Source: Sarcodiotheca gaudichaudii (lineage: Eukaryota > Rhodophyta > Florideophyceae > Gigartinales > Solieriaceae). Taken from it: a stretch of 64,000 nt of DNA. Location: assembly GCA_032355985.1 (NCBI GenBank), contig JAUKVZ010000002.1, positions 310,001 through 374,000 on the forward strand. The letters run 5' to 3'. Both the position numbers and the translations under genes were made by a program. Every line of letters starts with the position of its first letter. Position 1 is the first letter of the stretch. The notes under the pieces were generated by a model, which ran no database searches, had not been told where the DNA came from, and was given only the letters and a program-made list of their open reading frames with translations. Below are positions 25,211 through 34,030 of this stretch, piece by piece.

Positions 25211-28200
25211 TCATTCGGTGGTCGCATGCTCCGGCAGAACCGGGCGGATGTCGATGCCGAACCGATCTTCGATTTCGGCGAAGAGTGGCTCCTGCTGTTC
25301 GGTGTGATATTGGCCTGTCTTATTTTCGATTCCCTGAACTGCGCGAAGCTCTGACATCGCATCGTCGCGACGGCCAACGGCATCGAGGGCTATCGCCTTG
25401 AATGCCGCATGCATTTGCTTGTCGTTCGGCCGGCTGTACCAGTCGCCATCCGCCGTCTCTCGCTCCTGAAAGAGCTCGAGCGCCTTATCGAATTCTTCGA
25501 GCCTCACGAGGGCGGCGGCGTGCGCTGTTCGGATTGGCTCGAGTTGTCCAGTCAAATCCTCGTCTGCGGCCGCCATGACATCACGGCACCATTCCAACTC
25601 ATGACGTTTCGACTTTGTATCGATAACGATGTCCATGACAACAGCCAAGATGAAGACTGAGCCATAACCCCAATCCTCGCGAAACCGCTGCGGCCATCGA
25701 AGGCAGCGGCCGATCTCCGCGAAGGACTCGGCCTCGATCCAACCGATTCCCTGCGACTCGAGCCAGGCTTTCATCCCGGCATTGGTCTCAATCATTTGCG
25801 CAGTCCACCAGTCTCCACCCAGGTCCCGCGAGCGTGCCTTGTAGAAATCTCGTATGTGTGGCCATGCGCGGTCGGCGCTGAATGACGCGAGCGCCTTATC
25901 GTCAACCGTCTTTCGAATGCTCCGCCGGGCGGCCTGACGGCGGAGACCGGGCTCCGGGAAGTGTTCATCCAGATAACGATGAAGATCTTCAGGCGCCTGA
26001 GATTCTGCGACCGCGCGCCGAGCGTCCGGTTCGATACTCGCCATCAGGGCTCGCGACTCTGTGCGCTCCTGCCTGCGCACGTCGAGTGTGCGGGCATCAA
26101 GCATCATGAGCTCGTCGCCGAGTCCCACGTAGAGCGTCTCTCCGTCAACGCTGTACGCCAGAGAATCGGCGACGCGGGGAAGGCGCAGATTGAACACCTC
26201 GGAATCGAGGTTCTTCAGGTTCCACAACTTGAGGTCTCGGTCGTCTGAGGAAGTCGCCATGCGATCTCCGTCCGGACTAAAGGCGATGGCGCGAACTTTT
26301 TGAGCGTGCGCAGAGATTGCATGCACCCGCTCGCCAGTCGTCAGATCATATGAGTAACACCGGCCGCTCCAGTTGCCGAGCATGACCCAGTCCGGCCTGC
26401 TGGGGGGAAATGCGATTGCGTGGAAGCTCGGGCCTCGTTCCTGCAAGACATGGAGCAGGTCTCCGGTGTCCGCGTCCCACACCTGGGCTCGGAACGGCCC
26501 ATCAGTCGCGACGAGCTTGTGGGTTCCAGGCTGAAACTCAGCGAAGTACTCATCTTTGGACGGATCACCGAACTCCCTGAGGAGTTCATACGATTGGCCG
26601 TCGTATACGCGAATCGAGACAGAGTCCGGATCATCCCACCCATCGAAACAGGTCGCTATCAACTCGCCGTCATCAGACCACGACACTCCTGTGATATCGT
26701 TCATAGCCTCATCGCTGAAGAGCGTGCGGCCGGTCAACGTGTCAATTATCTGAAGGCGACCGGTATGCCAATTATTGCTTTGCGCCACAGCGAGTCGCAT
26801 TCCATCGGGCGAATAAGCAAAGTCCTTTGCCCCCAGCGCGTATCGACCATGGTGAGCAGCGGCTCGCACGGCGCCGAGCCGAGTAGCGCTTCTCGGATCC
26901 CACAGGATCGCGGTCTCTCCATCGAGCTCGTCTGTCAGACCGTTTCTGCTCCGGTACACGATCGACCCGTCAAGCGGGGACACCGCGAGAGCGCCGATGT
27001 TTGTTCGGCTTCGTTTCGGAAGGCGGTCACTCGCATTCCATCCTCGGAGTTGGCCGGTGTCGTGCGCTGTGACGATCTCCTGTCTCCGTTCATCAAAAGC
27101 CGCAATGCCGCTTGCGCTGCAGCCTCGATGCTCGGCCAGTGTGTCGCCGGAGCGCGGATCGATGACGCTTAACAGTCCTCTGCCATCAACCAGCAGAAGC
27201 ACAAGCGCATCATCGATCTCGGCGAAACTCGCATCGCCGACCCATGCGGCCTGGCCGCTGATCCGCATCGGGTCGATGCGTCGGATCATTCGCCACTCGG
27301 ATGTGTCATAGAGATCGACGTGGCTGGACAGGGTTGTGTTGTATTGCAAAAGCAGCAGTGAACCGTCCGGCGAGAAACGGGGGACCACACGACCTGCCGT
27401 AGGAATCGCGTGGGAGGCGATATTGATGACTTCCTTCGTTTCAGTGTCTATGACGACGGCGCCATCGGCGCCGGGATCATCCAGGTCGAAACCGACCGCC
27501 AGGAATCGGCCATCCGGCGAAAAGGCGCCGCTATCAGCGGCCGCGCCAGATCTTTGCTGGAGCGACTCGGCGATCGAATAGGTCTGTAGTGGATCGATAG
27601 GTTCACTCTTGTCCGGGGGAAAATCGGCAAGCGCGTACACTTCGATGTCACCGCTTCTTGCCTGCATCGCAAAAACGTCATCTGTGGGATGAAACGCTAC
27701 GAATGCGATATGACTTCGAGTCCGCGGGAGAATCTGTACTCCGTCAGAAAGTCGATACATGGACAATCCACGCGTCGATTCAAACCCGATCGCCAGATAG
27801 GCATTGTCGGGAGAGAGAAACAGCCGAAGATCCCACACTTGATAGAAGTCAAAAGGATCTACGATGTTCTCACCGGTTCTCGCATTTACGACTTTCACAA
27901 GCCTGTCTTCGTTGTAGTGATAAATCGCCAGCAGACTTGCATCCGGGCTGAATGCGAGCGCGAGACCGGATGTATCGAATGGCTTCGTCAGCGTGGACAG
28001 GCTGACATCAGCGTTGTTGTTCAGGTAGTCCCACTCCCAGCCGCGGAGCGACTCGGGCGCCTTGGCCAGCGCATTGCGGACCGCGACGCTGTCGTTGTCC
28101 TGCAGAGCGATTGCGGCGGCGTTGAGATTGGCCACATACGCTGCGCTTTCAGCCTCAGCTCTTGCTTCAGTGGCCTCCTGTTCCCGCTCGACAGCGAGTT

Positions 28201-29515
28201 CGCGTTGCATTGCTTCTGCATTCCGTGCAGCCTGCGCCTCGAGCGTCGCGGCTTCGGCCGCCTGACGTTGCAACGCTTCCGCATCACGAGCGAGAATGGC
28301 CGCTTCCCGCTGCTGACCGGCGCGCACCATGCCCCATCCTGCGCCGGCCATACCGAGAAGGAGTGATGCGATGACGGCGGTTGCGCCGATGACGAAGCCG
28401 CGGTTGCGCTTGATGAACTTCCCCGCCCGATACGTCGCGCTCGGCGGGCCTGCCAGAACAGGCTCATCATCGAGATATCGCCGCAGCTCCATTCCCAGCG
28501 CGTTGGCGGTTTCATAGCGGCGGCCGCGATCCTTCTCCAGACAGCGCATGACGACCCAGTCCAAGTCGCGCTTCAATGTCTTTCGAAGTGACCCCAACTC
28601 CGTGCGGCGGGACTCGGCCACGCGCGTCGCCGTATCGGGATCGCCTGACGCGCTGAGCAATGTGCTCAGGCGGGTGCTGGGTTTCGGGGGCTCGACCTCG
28701 CGGATGATGCGCTGAATCTCGGCGAGGCCGCATTCGCGGAGCGTTTCGGTTTCAAACGGGCGGGCGTTCGTCAGCAGTTCGTAGAGAATGACGCCGAGGG
28801 AGTAGATGTCGCTGCGCGTGTCGATATCGGCGGCGCCCATCTCCGCCTGTTCGGGGCTCATGTACTCGGGCGTGCCGATGAGCTGGCCCTGCTCGGTGAA
28901 GAGCGTGCGCTCCGTGAGCTTCTGACTGAGCGCCTTGGCGACGCCGAAGTCGATCACCTTCGGAGTCGCTGCGCCGTCCTGGTATTCGATGAGGATGTTG
29001 CTGGGCTTGAGATCACGATGAATGACGCCCTTGGCGTGGGCATGCTGCACGGCGTCGCAGACCTGGATCAGCAACTCGATGCGTTCATCGATGGTCAACC
29101 GCTGGCGATTGCAGTGATCGGTGATGGGCTCGCCCTGGACGAGCTCCATTGCAAAGTAAGGGCGGCCCTGCTCTGTGACGCCGCCATCGAAGACGCGGGC
29201 GACGCCGGGATGATCCATGATCGCCAGCGCCTGGCGCTCAGCCTCGAAGCGCGCGACGACTGCTTTGGACTCCATGCCGAGCTTGATGATCTTCAGGGCG
29301 ACCTGCCGCCGAACAGGTTTCGTCTGCTCGGCGCGATAGACGATGCCCATCCCGCCCTCGCCGAGCACATCGAGGATTCGATACGGCCCGACAGCTGCGG
29401 GGCGAGACGAGCCCCTGGCCGCATGCGGATCCTGGGATTGAGTCGTTCCCTCCGGACGAAGAGTCTCAGTTTGATCAGGATCGGACGGGTCCGGCGGGAT
29501 TCGATCAGAGTTCAC
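25211..29515 (-). CDS. Large Ser/Thr protein kinase with WD40-like repeats
   Basis: 1434 residues. Kinase domain 45-350: LGEGGMGIVYRA, VALKII (Lys75), HRDLKPSN with Asp168, DFGVAKA (Asp189), GTPEYMSPEQAEM. A membrane helix lies at about 374-397, then an Ala/Glu-rich coiled coil (400-480) and the AAIALQDNDSVAVRNAL-x-ESLRGWEWDYL junction that is typical of planctomycete kinases just before WD40 repeats. Repeats of the form LALAFSPD, GAFSPDGRFLAVGFD and AIAFSPDGDRMATSSDDRDLKLW build one or two propellers (about 520-1120). The last 280 residues are helical and resemble TPRs. The propeller probably gathers partners outside the membrane. The 3' end faces the second TPR kinase, and the 5' side is divergent from the haloperoxidase gene. 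Confidence 0.93.
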   Translation of the reverse strand: MNSDRIPPDPSDPDQTETLRPEGTTQSQDPHAARGSSRPAAVGPYRILDVLGEGGMGIVYRAEQTKPVRRQVALKIIKLGMESKAVVARFEAERQALAIMDHPGVARVFDGGVTEQGRPYFAMELVQGEPITDHCNRQRLTIDERIELLIQVCDAVQHAHAKGVIHRDLKPSNILIEYQDGAATPKVIDFGVAKALSQKLTERTLFTEQGQLIGTPEYMSPEQAEMGAADIDTRSDIYSLGVILYELLTNARPFETETLRECGLAEIQRIIREVEPPKPSTRLSTLLSASGDPDTATRVAESRRTELGSLRKTLKRDLDWVVMRCLEKDRGRRYETANALGMELRRYLDDEPVLAGPPSATYRAGKFIKRNRGFVIGATAVIASLLLGMAGAGWGMVRAGQQREAAILARDAEALQRQAAEAATLEAQAARNAEAMQRELAVEREQEATEARAEAESAAYVANLNAAAIALQDNDSVAVRNALAKAPESLRGWEWDYLNNNADVSLSTLTKPFDTSGLALAFSPDASLLAIYHYNEDRLVKVVNARTGENIVDPFDFYQVWDLRLFLSPDNAYLAIGFESTRGLSMYRLSDGVQILPRTRSHIAFVAFHPTDDVFAMQARSGDIEVYALADFPPDKSEPIDPLQTYSIAESLQQRSGAAADSGAFSPDGRFLAVGFDLDDPGADGAVVIDTETKEVINIASHAIPTAGRVVPRFSPDGSLLLLQYNTTLSSHVDLYDTSEWRMIRRIDPMRISGQAAWVGDASFAEIDDALVLLLVDGRGLLSVIDPRSGDTLAEHRGCSASGIAAFDERRQEIVTAHDTGQLRGWNASDRLPKRSRTNIGALAVSPLDGSIVYRSRNGLTDELDGETAILWDPRSATRLGAVRAAAHHGRYALGAKDFAYSPDGMRLAVAQSNNWHTGRLQIIDTLTGRTLFSDEAMNDITGVSWSDDGELIATCFDGWDDPDSVSIRVYDGQSYELLREFGDPSKDEYFAEFQPGTHKLVATDGPFRAQVWDADTGDLLHVLQERGPSFHAIAFPPSRPDWVMLGNWSGRCYSYDLTTGERVHAISAHAQKVRAIAFSPDGDRMATSSDDRDLKLWNLKNLDSEVFNLRLPRVADSLAYSVDGETLYVGLGDELMMLDARTLDVRRQERTESRALMASIEPDARRAVAESQAPEDLHRYLDEHFPEPGLRRQAARRSIRKTVDDKALASFSADRAWPHIRDFYKARSRDLGGDWWTAQMIETNAGMKAWLESQGIGWIEAESFAEIGRCLRWPQRFREDWGYGSVFILAVVMDIVIDTKSKRHELEWCRDVMAAADEDLTGQLEPIRTAHAAALVRLEEFDKALELFQERETADGDWYSRPNDKQMHAAFKAIALDAVGRRDDAMSELRAVQGIENKTGQYHTEQQEPLFAEIEDRFGIDIRPVLPEHATTE

Positions 29516-29865
29516 GTATTCGACTCCGTGGGTAACCGCCTCTCGTGGGCAGCAGGTTCTCGGGCCCAGGGATACGGGATGATTGTAATGGGCTGTTCAA
29601 CCGTGTTTTGCCGGCCGCCCCTCTGCACGAGACGCCATTGTCAATCCACCGGCCGCGCGAGCCCGGGGCATGTCAGGACATGCCAGATGCGCCGTCTGGA
29701 GGGGTCGAAACGGCTGTGAGGGGTGTGAGGCGGGGGTATTAACGGGCGGCGGGGTGGAATTTGGTTCCGTTGGGGCGCGGACCGGGTTAGGTTTATTAAA
29801 GGTATGGGCTGGATCAGGGAGAACGCCCTCAACAACGTGAGATTGTGAAGAGTGGGGATTCGAAT
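29516..29865. other. Divergent intergenic region with an 18-bp palindrome
   Basis: 350 bp between the WD40 kinase (minus) and the haloperoxidase (plus), with no convincing open frame. It contains a near-perfect inverted repeat, GGCATGTC-AG-GACATGCC, at 29667-29684, which could be an operator for a dimeric regulator. An AT-rich patch around 29790-29802 (TAGGTTTATTAAAGG) may belong to the promoter of the plus-strand gene. No RNA gene is recognised. Confidence 0.5.
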
Positions 29866-32001
29866 ATGAATCGCAGAACAGGCTGGCTGGCCGCGCTCGG
29901 CGCGAGCACCGTCATTGCATTGTCATTCGCCTCGATCGCACAGGCGCGCGGGCACTGGGTGTATCGCGACGCCGACGGCGAGATCATCACTGAACGAGGC
30001 GCTCCCGTTCACAGCGTGGCGCGCCAGTGGAACGAAGCGATGCTGGACGCCATCCGCGGCGACCTTGCCCGCCCGACGGTGCACGCTCGCAATCTGTTCC
30101 ACGTGTCGGTGGCGATGTGGGACGCATGGGCCGCGTACGACGACACGGCGGACACCTATCTGCATCATGAGCCGGCGACAGCCGGAGACATCCAGGCGGC
30201 GCGCGAAGAAACGATCAGTTATGCGTGCTATCAGTTGCTGTCATACCGATTTGCCGGCTCACCAGGGGCCGCGGCGTCGCAGGTGATCTTCGACACGCTG
30301 ATGACCGATCTCGGGTACGACACCGAGTACAACGACACATTGGCGGATAATCCTGCAGCGCTCGGCAATCGAATTGCGCAGGAGTGCATTCTCTTCGGGC
30401 TGCTCGACAACGCGAACGAGGTTGGCGGGTACGCCAATCAGTTCTATGCGCCCATCAACGATCCGCTGGTGCCGGCGCTTCCGGGCAACCCGGACATTAC
30501 GGATCCTGATCGATGGCAGCCGCTCGCTCTTGATTTCTTCATTGATCAGGGCGGCAATGTGATCGTCGGTGGTTATCCGGAGTTTCTGAGTCCTGAATGG
30601 GGTCAGGTTGTCGGCTTTGCGCTTCGCGCAGAGGATCTGACGATCTACAACCGTGACAGTTTTGACTACTGGGTGTTTCATGATCCGGGCGCGCCTCCCT
30701 ACTTCGGCGAGCCGGCGGATGATTACTACCACTGGGGCTTCGAGATGGTCAGCGCCTGGAGCAGCCATCTTGATCCGACCGACGGCGTGATGATCGATGT
30801 TTCGCCGGTGGCCATCGGAAATGCAGCTCTGGCGGATCCCGGTGATTACGAAAACTTCTACGACTTTGCGTTCGGTGGCGACGCCAGCCAGGGATACCTG
30901 TTCAACCCTGTGACGGGTCTGCAATATCAGAAGCAGATCGTGCCGCGCGGCGATTACACGCGCATCCTTGCAGAGTTCTGGGCGGACGGACCCGATTCGG
31001 AAACGCCTCCCGGGCATTGGTTTACGATTCTTAACTACGTTGTCGATCATCCGCTCTTCGAAAAGCGATTCGGCGGCGAAGGTCCGACCCTCGATGATCT
31101 TGAGTTCGACGTGAAGGCGTACCTCGCGCTTTCCGCCGCCATGCATGATGTGGCGATCACGGCCTGGGGCGTGAAGGGGTGGTATGACTACCTGCGTCCG
31201 ATTTCAGCGATTCGCATGATGGCGGATCTCGGACAGCGCAGTGATCCGATGGCAGCCAGCTATCATCCCGATGGCATCACACTTCATCCGGGATTGATTG
31301 AACTTGTGACGAGTGAAACGACCGCCGTCGGAGAGCGTCACGAGCATCTCTTCGGCAGCGAAGGCAAGATCGCCGTCAAGGCATGGCGCGGCCCCGATTA
31401 CATCAGTGATCCGGAAACCGACGATGCCGGTGTGGGCTGGATTCTCGCTGCAAACTGGTGGCCTTATCAGCGACCGTCATTCGTGACGCCGCCATTTGCG
31501 GGATATGTCTCCGGGCACAGCACGTACAGCCGCGCGGCGGCAGAGCTTATGGCGCTGATGACGGGCAGCCCCCACTTCCCCGGTGGTCTGGGTGAGTTTC
31601 ATTGCCCGCAGAATGACTTCCTTGTATTTGAGCAAGGCCCGAGTGTCGACGTCACGTTGCAATGGGCGTCGTATGTCGATGCGAGCGACCAGTGTTCGCT
31701 GTCGCGCATCTGGGGCGGCATTCATCCGCCCGCGGATGATCTTCCGGGACGCCATATGGGCAAGGAGATTGGTCCGGATGCGTATCGACTTGCGCTGCGC
31801 TACATGAACGGACTCATCTCATGCCCGGGCGATGCGGATGGCGATGGTGTCGCGGGCGCCGCGGATCTTGCGGTGCTGATCGGCAACTGGGGCGAGACGG
31901 ATGATCCAGGGCTTGCCGCGGATATTGATGCGGACGGCGATGTGGATGCGGCGGATCTGGCGGCGCTGATCGGCTCGTGGGGTCCGTGCGCGGGGCCGTA
32001 A
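29866..32001 (+). CDS. Secreted vanadium-dependent haloperoxidase-like enzyme with dockerin-like tail
   Basis: 711 residues. The signal peptide ends near residue 27 (SIAQA). The body matches the VCPO/PAP2 superfamily. KGWYDYLR has Lys and Arg seven apart, as in K353/R360 of chloroperoxidase. YVSGHSTYSRAA gives the Ser-Gly-His551 triad. RIWGGIHPPADD gives Arg614 and His620, six apart as in R490/H496, where the His coordinates vanadate. Such enzymes oxidise halides with peroxide to make hypohalous acid outside the cell. The C-terminal 65 residues hold two Asp-rich calcium loops (DADGDGVAGAADL, DADGDVDAADL) and end WGPCAGP, as in other secreted proteins here. ATG 29866 is preferred over GTG 29845. 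Confidence 0.88.
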   Translation: MNRRTGWLAALGASTVIALSFASIAQARGHWVYRDADGEIITERGAPVHSVARQWNEAMLDAIRGDLARPTVHARNLFHVSVAMWDAWAAYDDTADTYLHHEPATAGDIQAAREETISYACYQLLSYRFAGSPGAAASQVIFDTLMTDLGYDTEYNDTLADNPAALGNRIAQECILFGLLDNANEVGGYANQFYAPINDPLVPALPGNPDITDPDRWQPLALDFFIDQGGNVIVGGYPEFLSPEWGQVVGFALRAEDLTIYNRDSFDYWVFHDPGAPPYFGEPADDYYHWGFEMVSAWSSHLDPTDGVMIDVSPVAIGNAALADPGDYENFYDFAFGGDASQGYLFNPVTGLQYQKQIVPRGDYTRILAEFWADGPDSETPPGHWFTILNYVVDHPLFEKRFGGEGPTLDDLEFDVKAYLALSAAMHDVAITAWGVKGWYDYLRPISAIRMMADLGQRSDPMAASYHPDGITLHPGLIELVTSETTAVGERHEHLFGSEGKIAVKAWRGPDYISDPETDDAGVGWILAANWWPYQRPSFVTPPFAGYVSGHSTYSRAAAELMALMTGSPHFPGGLGEFHCPQNDFLVFEQGPSVDVTLQWASYVDASDQCSLSRIWGGIHPPADDLPGRHMGKEIGPDAYRLALRYMNGLISCPGDADGDGVAGAADLAVLIGNWGETDDPGLAADIDADGDVDAADLAALIGSWGPCAGP

Positions 32002-32034
32002 TCGTCCGACATTTGACGTGAACGAGAAGTTGCA

Positions 32035-32067
32035 GCGGCCCGCCCATGTCAGGACCGGGCCGCTTTT
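32035..32067 (+). terminator. Rho-independent terminator of the haloperoxidase gene
   Basis: GCGGCCCG (32035-32042) and CGGGCCGC (32056-32063) form an 8-bp GC stem with a 13-base loop, followed by TTTT. It begins 34 bases after the haloperoxidase stop codon and before the convergent TetR gene. Confidence 0.85.
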
Positions 32068-32086
32068 CTGCGCCGATTGAACGAAC

Positions 32087-32725
32087 TCAGCTCATCTTCT
32101 CGCTGAGCAGGAGCCGTTCGACTTCCCGTCGGGCGACGCAGGCGGCATCATTGCGATCATGCACCTGACGAAGGATCAGCGCGCCTTCGAACAGCATGGT
32201 GTAGGCGTCTGCGAATCGTTCCGGATCGGAGGCGCCGGCAGCGACCGCCAGATCGCAGACCCATGCCCGGCTGGCATGTTTGTGCGCCACGGCGGCGGCG
32301 TGGATGGGATCGCATGGATTGGGAAACTCGGCAGCCGCATTGATGAACTGGCAACCGAGAAAATCCGGTGACTGGAAGAGGATGTCGAGAACATCCATAA
32401 GGCCGAGAAGCTGCTGCCGAGGCTCGTCGCCTGCGATGCGCTGTGCAGCCTCTTTCCAGACGTCCTGCTCCCAGTGGTCGCGCTCCGTGAGCGCCTCGAC
32501 GACGAGCGCATCCTTGCTTTCAAAGTGCTTGTAGAACGTGGTCTTGGAGACGCCGGCCGCATCGATGACACGATCCAGCCCAACGGCATTAATGCCGTGA
32601 CGATAGAAGAGATCGATCGCAACCCAGACGAGCCTGCCCCGACCCTCCTTTGGCGGCGCCGGCAAGCTCAACAGCGTGATGATGTCGTTTCGCTTGTCTT
32701 CGGAAATCTGTGTCGCTGGCGGCAT
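32087..32725 (-). CDS. TetR family transcriptional regulator
   Basis: 212 residues. The N-terminal helix-turn-helix is seen in LVWVAIDLFYRHGINAVGLDRVIDAAGVSKTTFYKHF, a classic TetR sequence. The C-terminal two thirds are an all-helical ligand and dimer domain (PDFLGCQFINAAAEFPNP is typical of the TetR_C group that includes AcrR-like repressors). ATG 32725 has GGAG 9 bases upstream; frames beginning at 32746 and 32779 have no ribosome site. It is divergent from the OsmC-like gene, and two inverted repeats lie between them, so it probably represses itself and osmC in response to an organic or oxidative compound. Confidence 0.88.
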   Translation of the reverse strand: MPPATQISEDKRNDIITLLSLPAPPKEGRGRLVWVAIDLFYRHGINAVGLDRVIDAAGVSKTTFYKHFESKDALVVEALTERDHWEQDVWKEAAQRIAGDEPRQQLLGLMDVLDILFQSPDFLGCQFINAAAEFPNPCDPIHAAAVAHKHASRAWVCDLAVAAGASDPERFADAYTMLFEGALILRQVHDRNDAACVARREVERLLLSEKMS

Positions 32726-32751
32726 CTTCGATTGCTCCGCGCACATAAGGG

Positions 32752-32790
32752 GTTGACCACGAGTCAACCGGGGGTGCACTCAAAGTGCAC
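32752..32790. promoter_or_regulatory. Two inverted repeats in the tetR-osmC divergent promoter
   Basis: GTTGAC-N5-GTCAAC (32752-32768) and GTGCACT-N3-AGTGCAC (32774-32790), both perfect, lie 5 bases apart, 26 bp upstream of the TetR start. They fit the size of TetR-family operators (about 15-20 bp dyads). The left repeat also contains a TTGACT hexamer on the minus strand. The two arms are different sequences, so they may serve different regulators. Confidence 0.6.
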
Positions 32791-32871
32791 TGGCGCCCCA
32801 ACTGGATCTCCATATCGTCTCACTTGATCGTCATGAACGATATTCAGTGATTCATCTACAAGGAGCCAGAC

Positions 32872-33444
32872 ATGTCTCAGACCGGCGCCACACATCACGT
32901 CGTCAACGGTGTCGACACCAGCCAGTTTAGCCAGGTGGTTGATTCGATGAAAGACAATCCCGAACTCGCGAAGTGCCGATTCCGCGCCACGAACAAGTGG
33001 GTGCAGGGCGGTCACAATCAAGCCAGGATCCAGGGCTTCTACGCCAATGGAGAAGAAGATGCTTCACGATCGGAGCCGTTCACGCATGATCTTGATGAGC
33101 CGCCGGTGCTTGTGGGTCAGGACATCGGCGCCAACCCCGTGGAGTACGCTCTCTCGGCGCTGTCGGGATGCCTGACGACGACACTGGTGTACTACGCGGC
33201 AATGATGGGCGTGAAACTGAACAGTGTTCAATCACATCTGGAAGGCGAACTGGATCTGCGCGGATTGCTGAATCTCGACGAAACGACTCGTCGCGGATAT
33301 CAGAGCATTCGTGTCACATTTGAGATCGACTCCGATGAGCCGCGCGAGAAGATCGAAGAGCTCGTGAAGATTGCGAAGAACTTCTCGCCGGTGTGCGACA
33401 TTGTGTCGAACTCGACACCGGTCACGATTGAGCTTGCCGCATGA
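32872..33444 (+). CDS. OsmC family protein
   Basis: 190 residues with the OsmC/Ohr fold: NPVEYALSALSGCLTTTLVYYA carries the first reactive Cys on a helix, and FSPVCDIVSNSTPV the second. It would reduce organic or fatty acid hydroperoxides in the cytoplasm. The longer N-terminal region (about 40 residues) and the VLVGQDIGANP stretch place it in the general OsmC group and not among compact Ohr proteins. AAGGAG lies 6 bases before the ATG. It is probably controlled by the divergent TetR regulator. Its 3' end overlaps the convergent glycosylase gene by 23 bp. Confidence 0.88.
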   Translation: MSQTGATHHVVNGVDTSQFSQVVDSMKDNPELAKCRFRATNKWVQGGHNQARIQGFYANGEEDASRSEPFTHDLDEPPVLVGQDIGANPVEYALSALSGCLTTTLVYYAAMMGVKLNSVQSHLEGELDLRGLLNLDETTRRGYQSIRVTFEIDSDEPREKIEELVKIAKNFSPVCDIVSNSTPVTIELAA

Positions 33445-34030
33445 GCGACCGGACTCGCTTTCTCAGCGCCGGCAGCGCATCGCGCTCGAACCATTGGTTC
33501 TTCTTCAGCCAGATGTTGTTTCGCGGAGAAGGGTGGGGCAGCGCGATGCGCTTCGGCAGAAGTTCAGCGAAAGCGCGGCTCGCGGCGGTGATCGACGGAT
33601 ATTCCGACGAGAGATAGCGACGATACGCGTATTGTCCAATGAAGATCGTCAGTCGAACTGATGTGAATGCGTCGAGCAGATCCGGGTGCCATGTGGGTGC
33701 GCATTCTGGCCTGGGCGCCAGATCACCGGATCGCCCCTTGCCGGGAAAGCAGAATCCCATGGGCATGAGCGCGATGCGCGCAGGATCATAAAACTCCTTC
33801 GGCGACAGCTTGAGCCACTCGCGCAATCGCTCCCCGCTTCGATCATCCCACGGAACACCCGAGGCATGGGCGGCGGCGCCCGGGGCCTGCCCGATGATCA
33901 GCAGCTTCGATGACTGAGATCCCTGGATGAGCGGGCGCGGACCTTCAGGAAGTTCAGATGCGCAGATTTCACAGGCCCGCGCGCGTTCGAGCAAGATCTG
34001 AAGGCGAAATGGATCAGGCCTCGAGCTCAT
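33422..34030 (-). CDS. Uracil-DNA glycosylase superfamily protein
   Basis: 202 residues. LLIIGQAPGAAAH is the water-activating motif I of family 4/5-like glycosylases, CEIC is an N-terminal Cys pair, and ALPHPSPRNN is the terminal HPSPxN motif that enters the DNA minor groove. The four-Cys iron-sulfur pattern of family 4 is not complete, so this looks like the wider 'UDG-like' group that excises uracil or other damaged bases, or binds nucleic acid. An ATG at 34030 is chosen over a TTG at 34042; it overlaps the stop of the upstream SDR gene, so the two are co-transcribed. Confidence 0.82.
   Translation of the reverse strand: MSSRPDPFRLQILLERARACEICASELPEGPRPLIQGSQSSKLLIIGQAPGAAAHASGVPWDDRSGERLREWLKLSPKEFYDPARIALMPMGFCFPGKGRSGDLAPRPECAPTWHPDLLDAFTSVRLTIFIGQYAYRRYLSSEYPSITAASRAFAELLPKRIALPHPSPRNNIWLKKNQWFERDALPALRKRVRSLMRQAQS

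Noticed and set aside
25129-25401. Short open frames after the second kinase on both strands
   Set aside because: They overlap the end of the WD40 kinase gene and the repeat; they appear to be leftovers of the duplication and lack starts.
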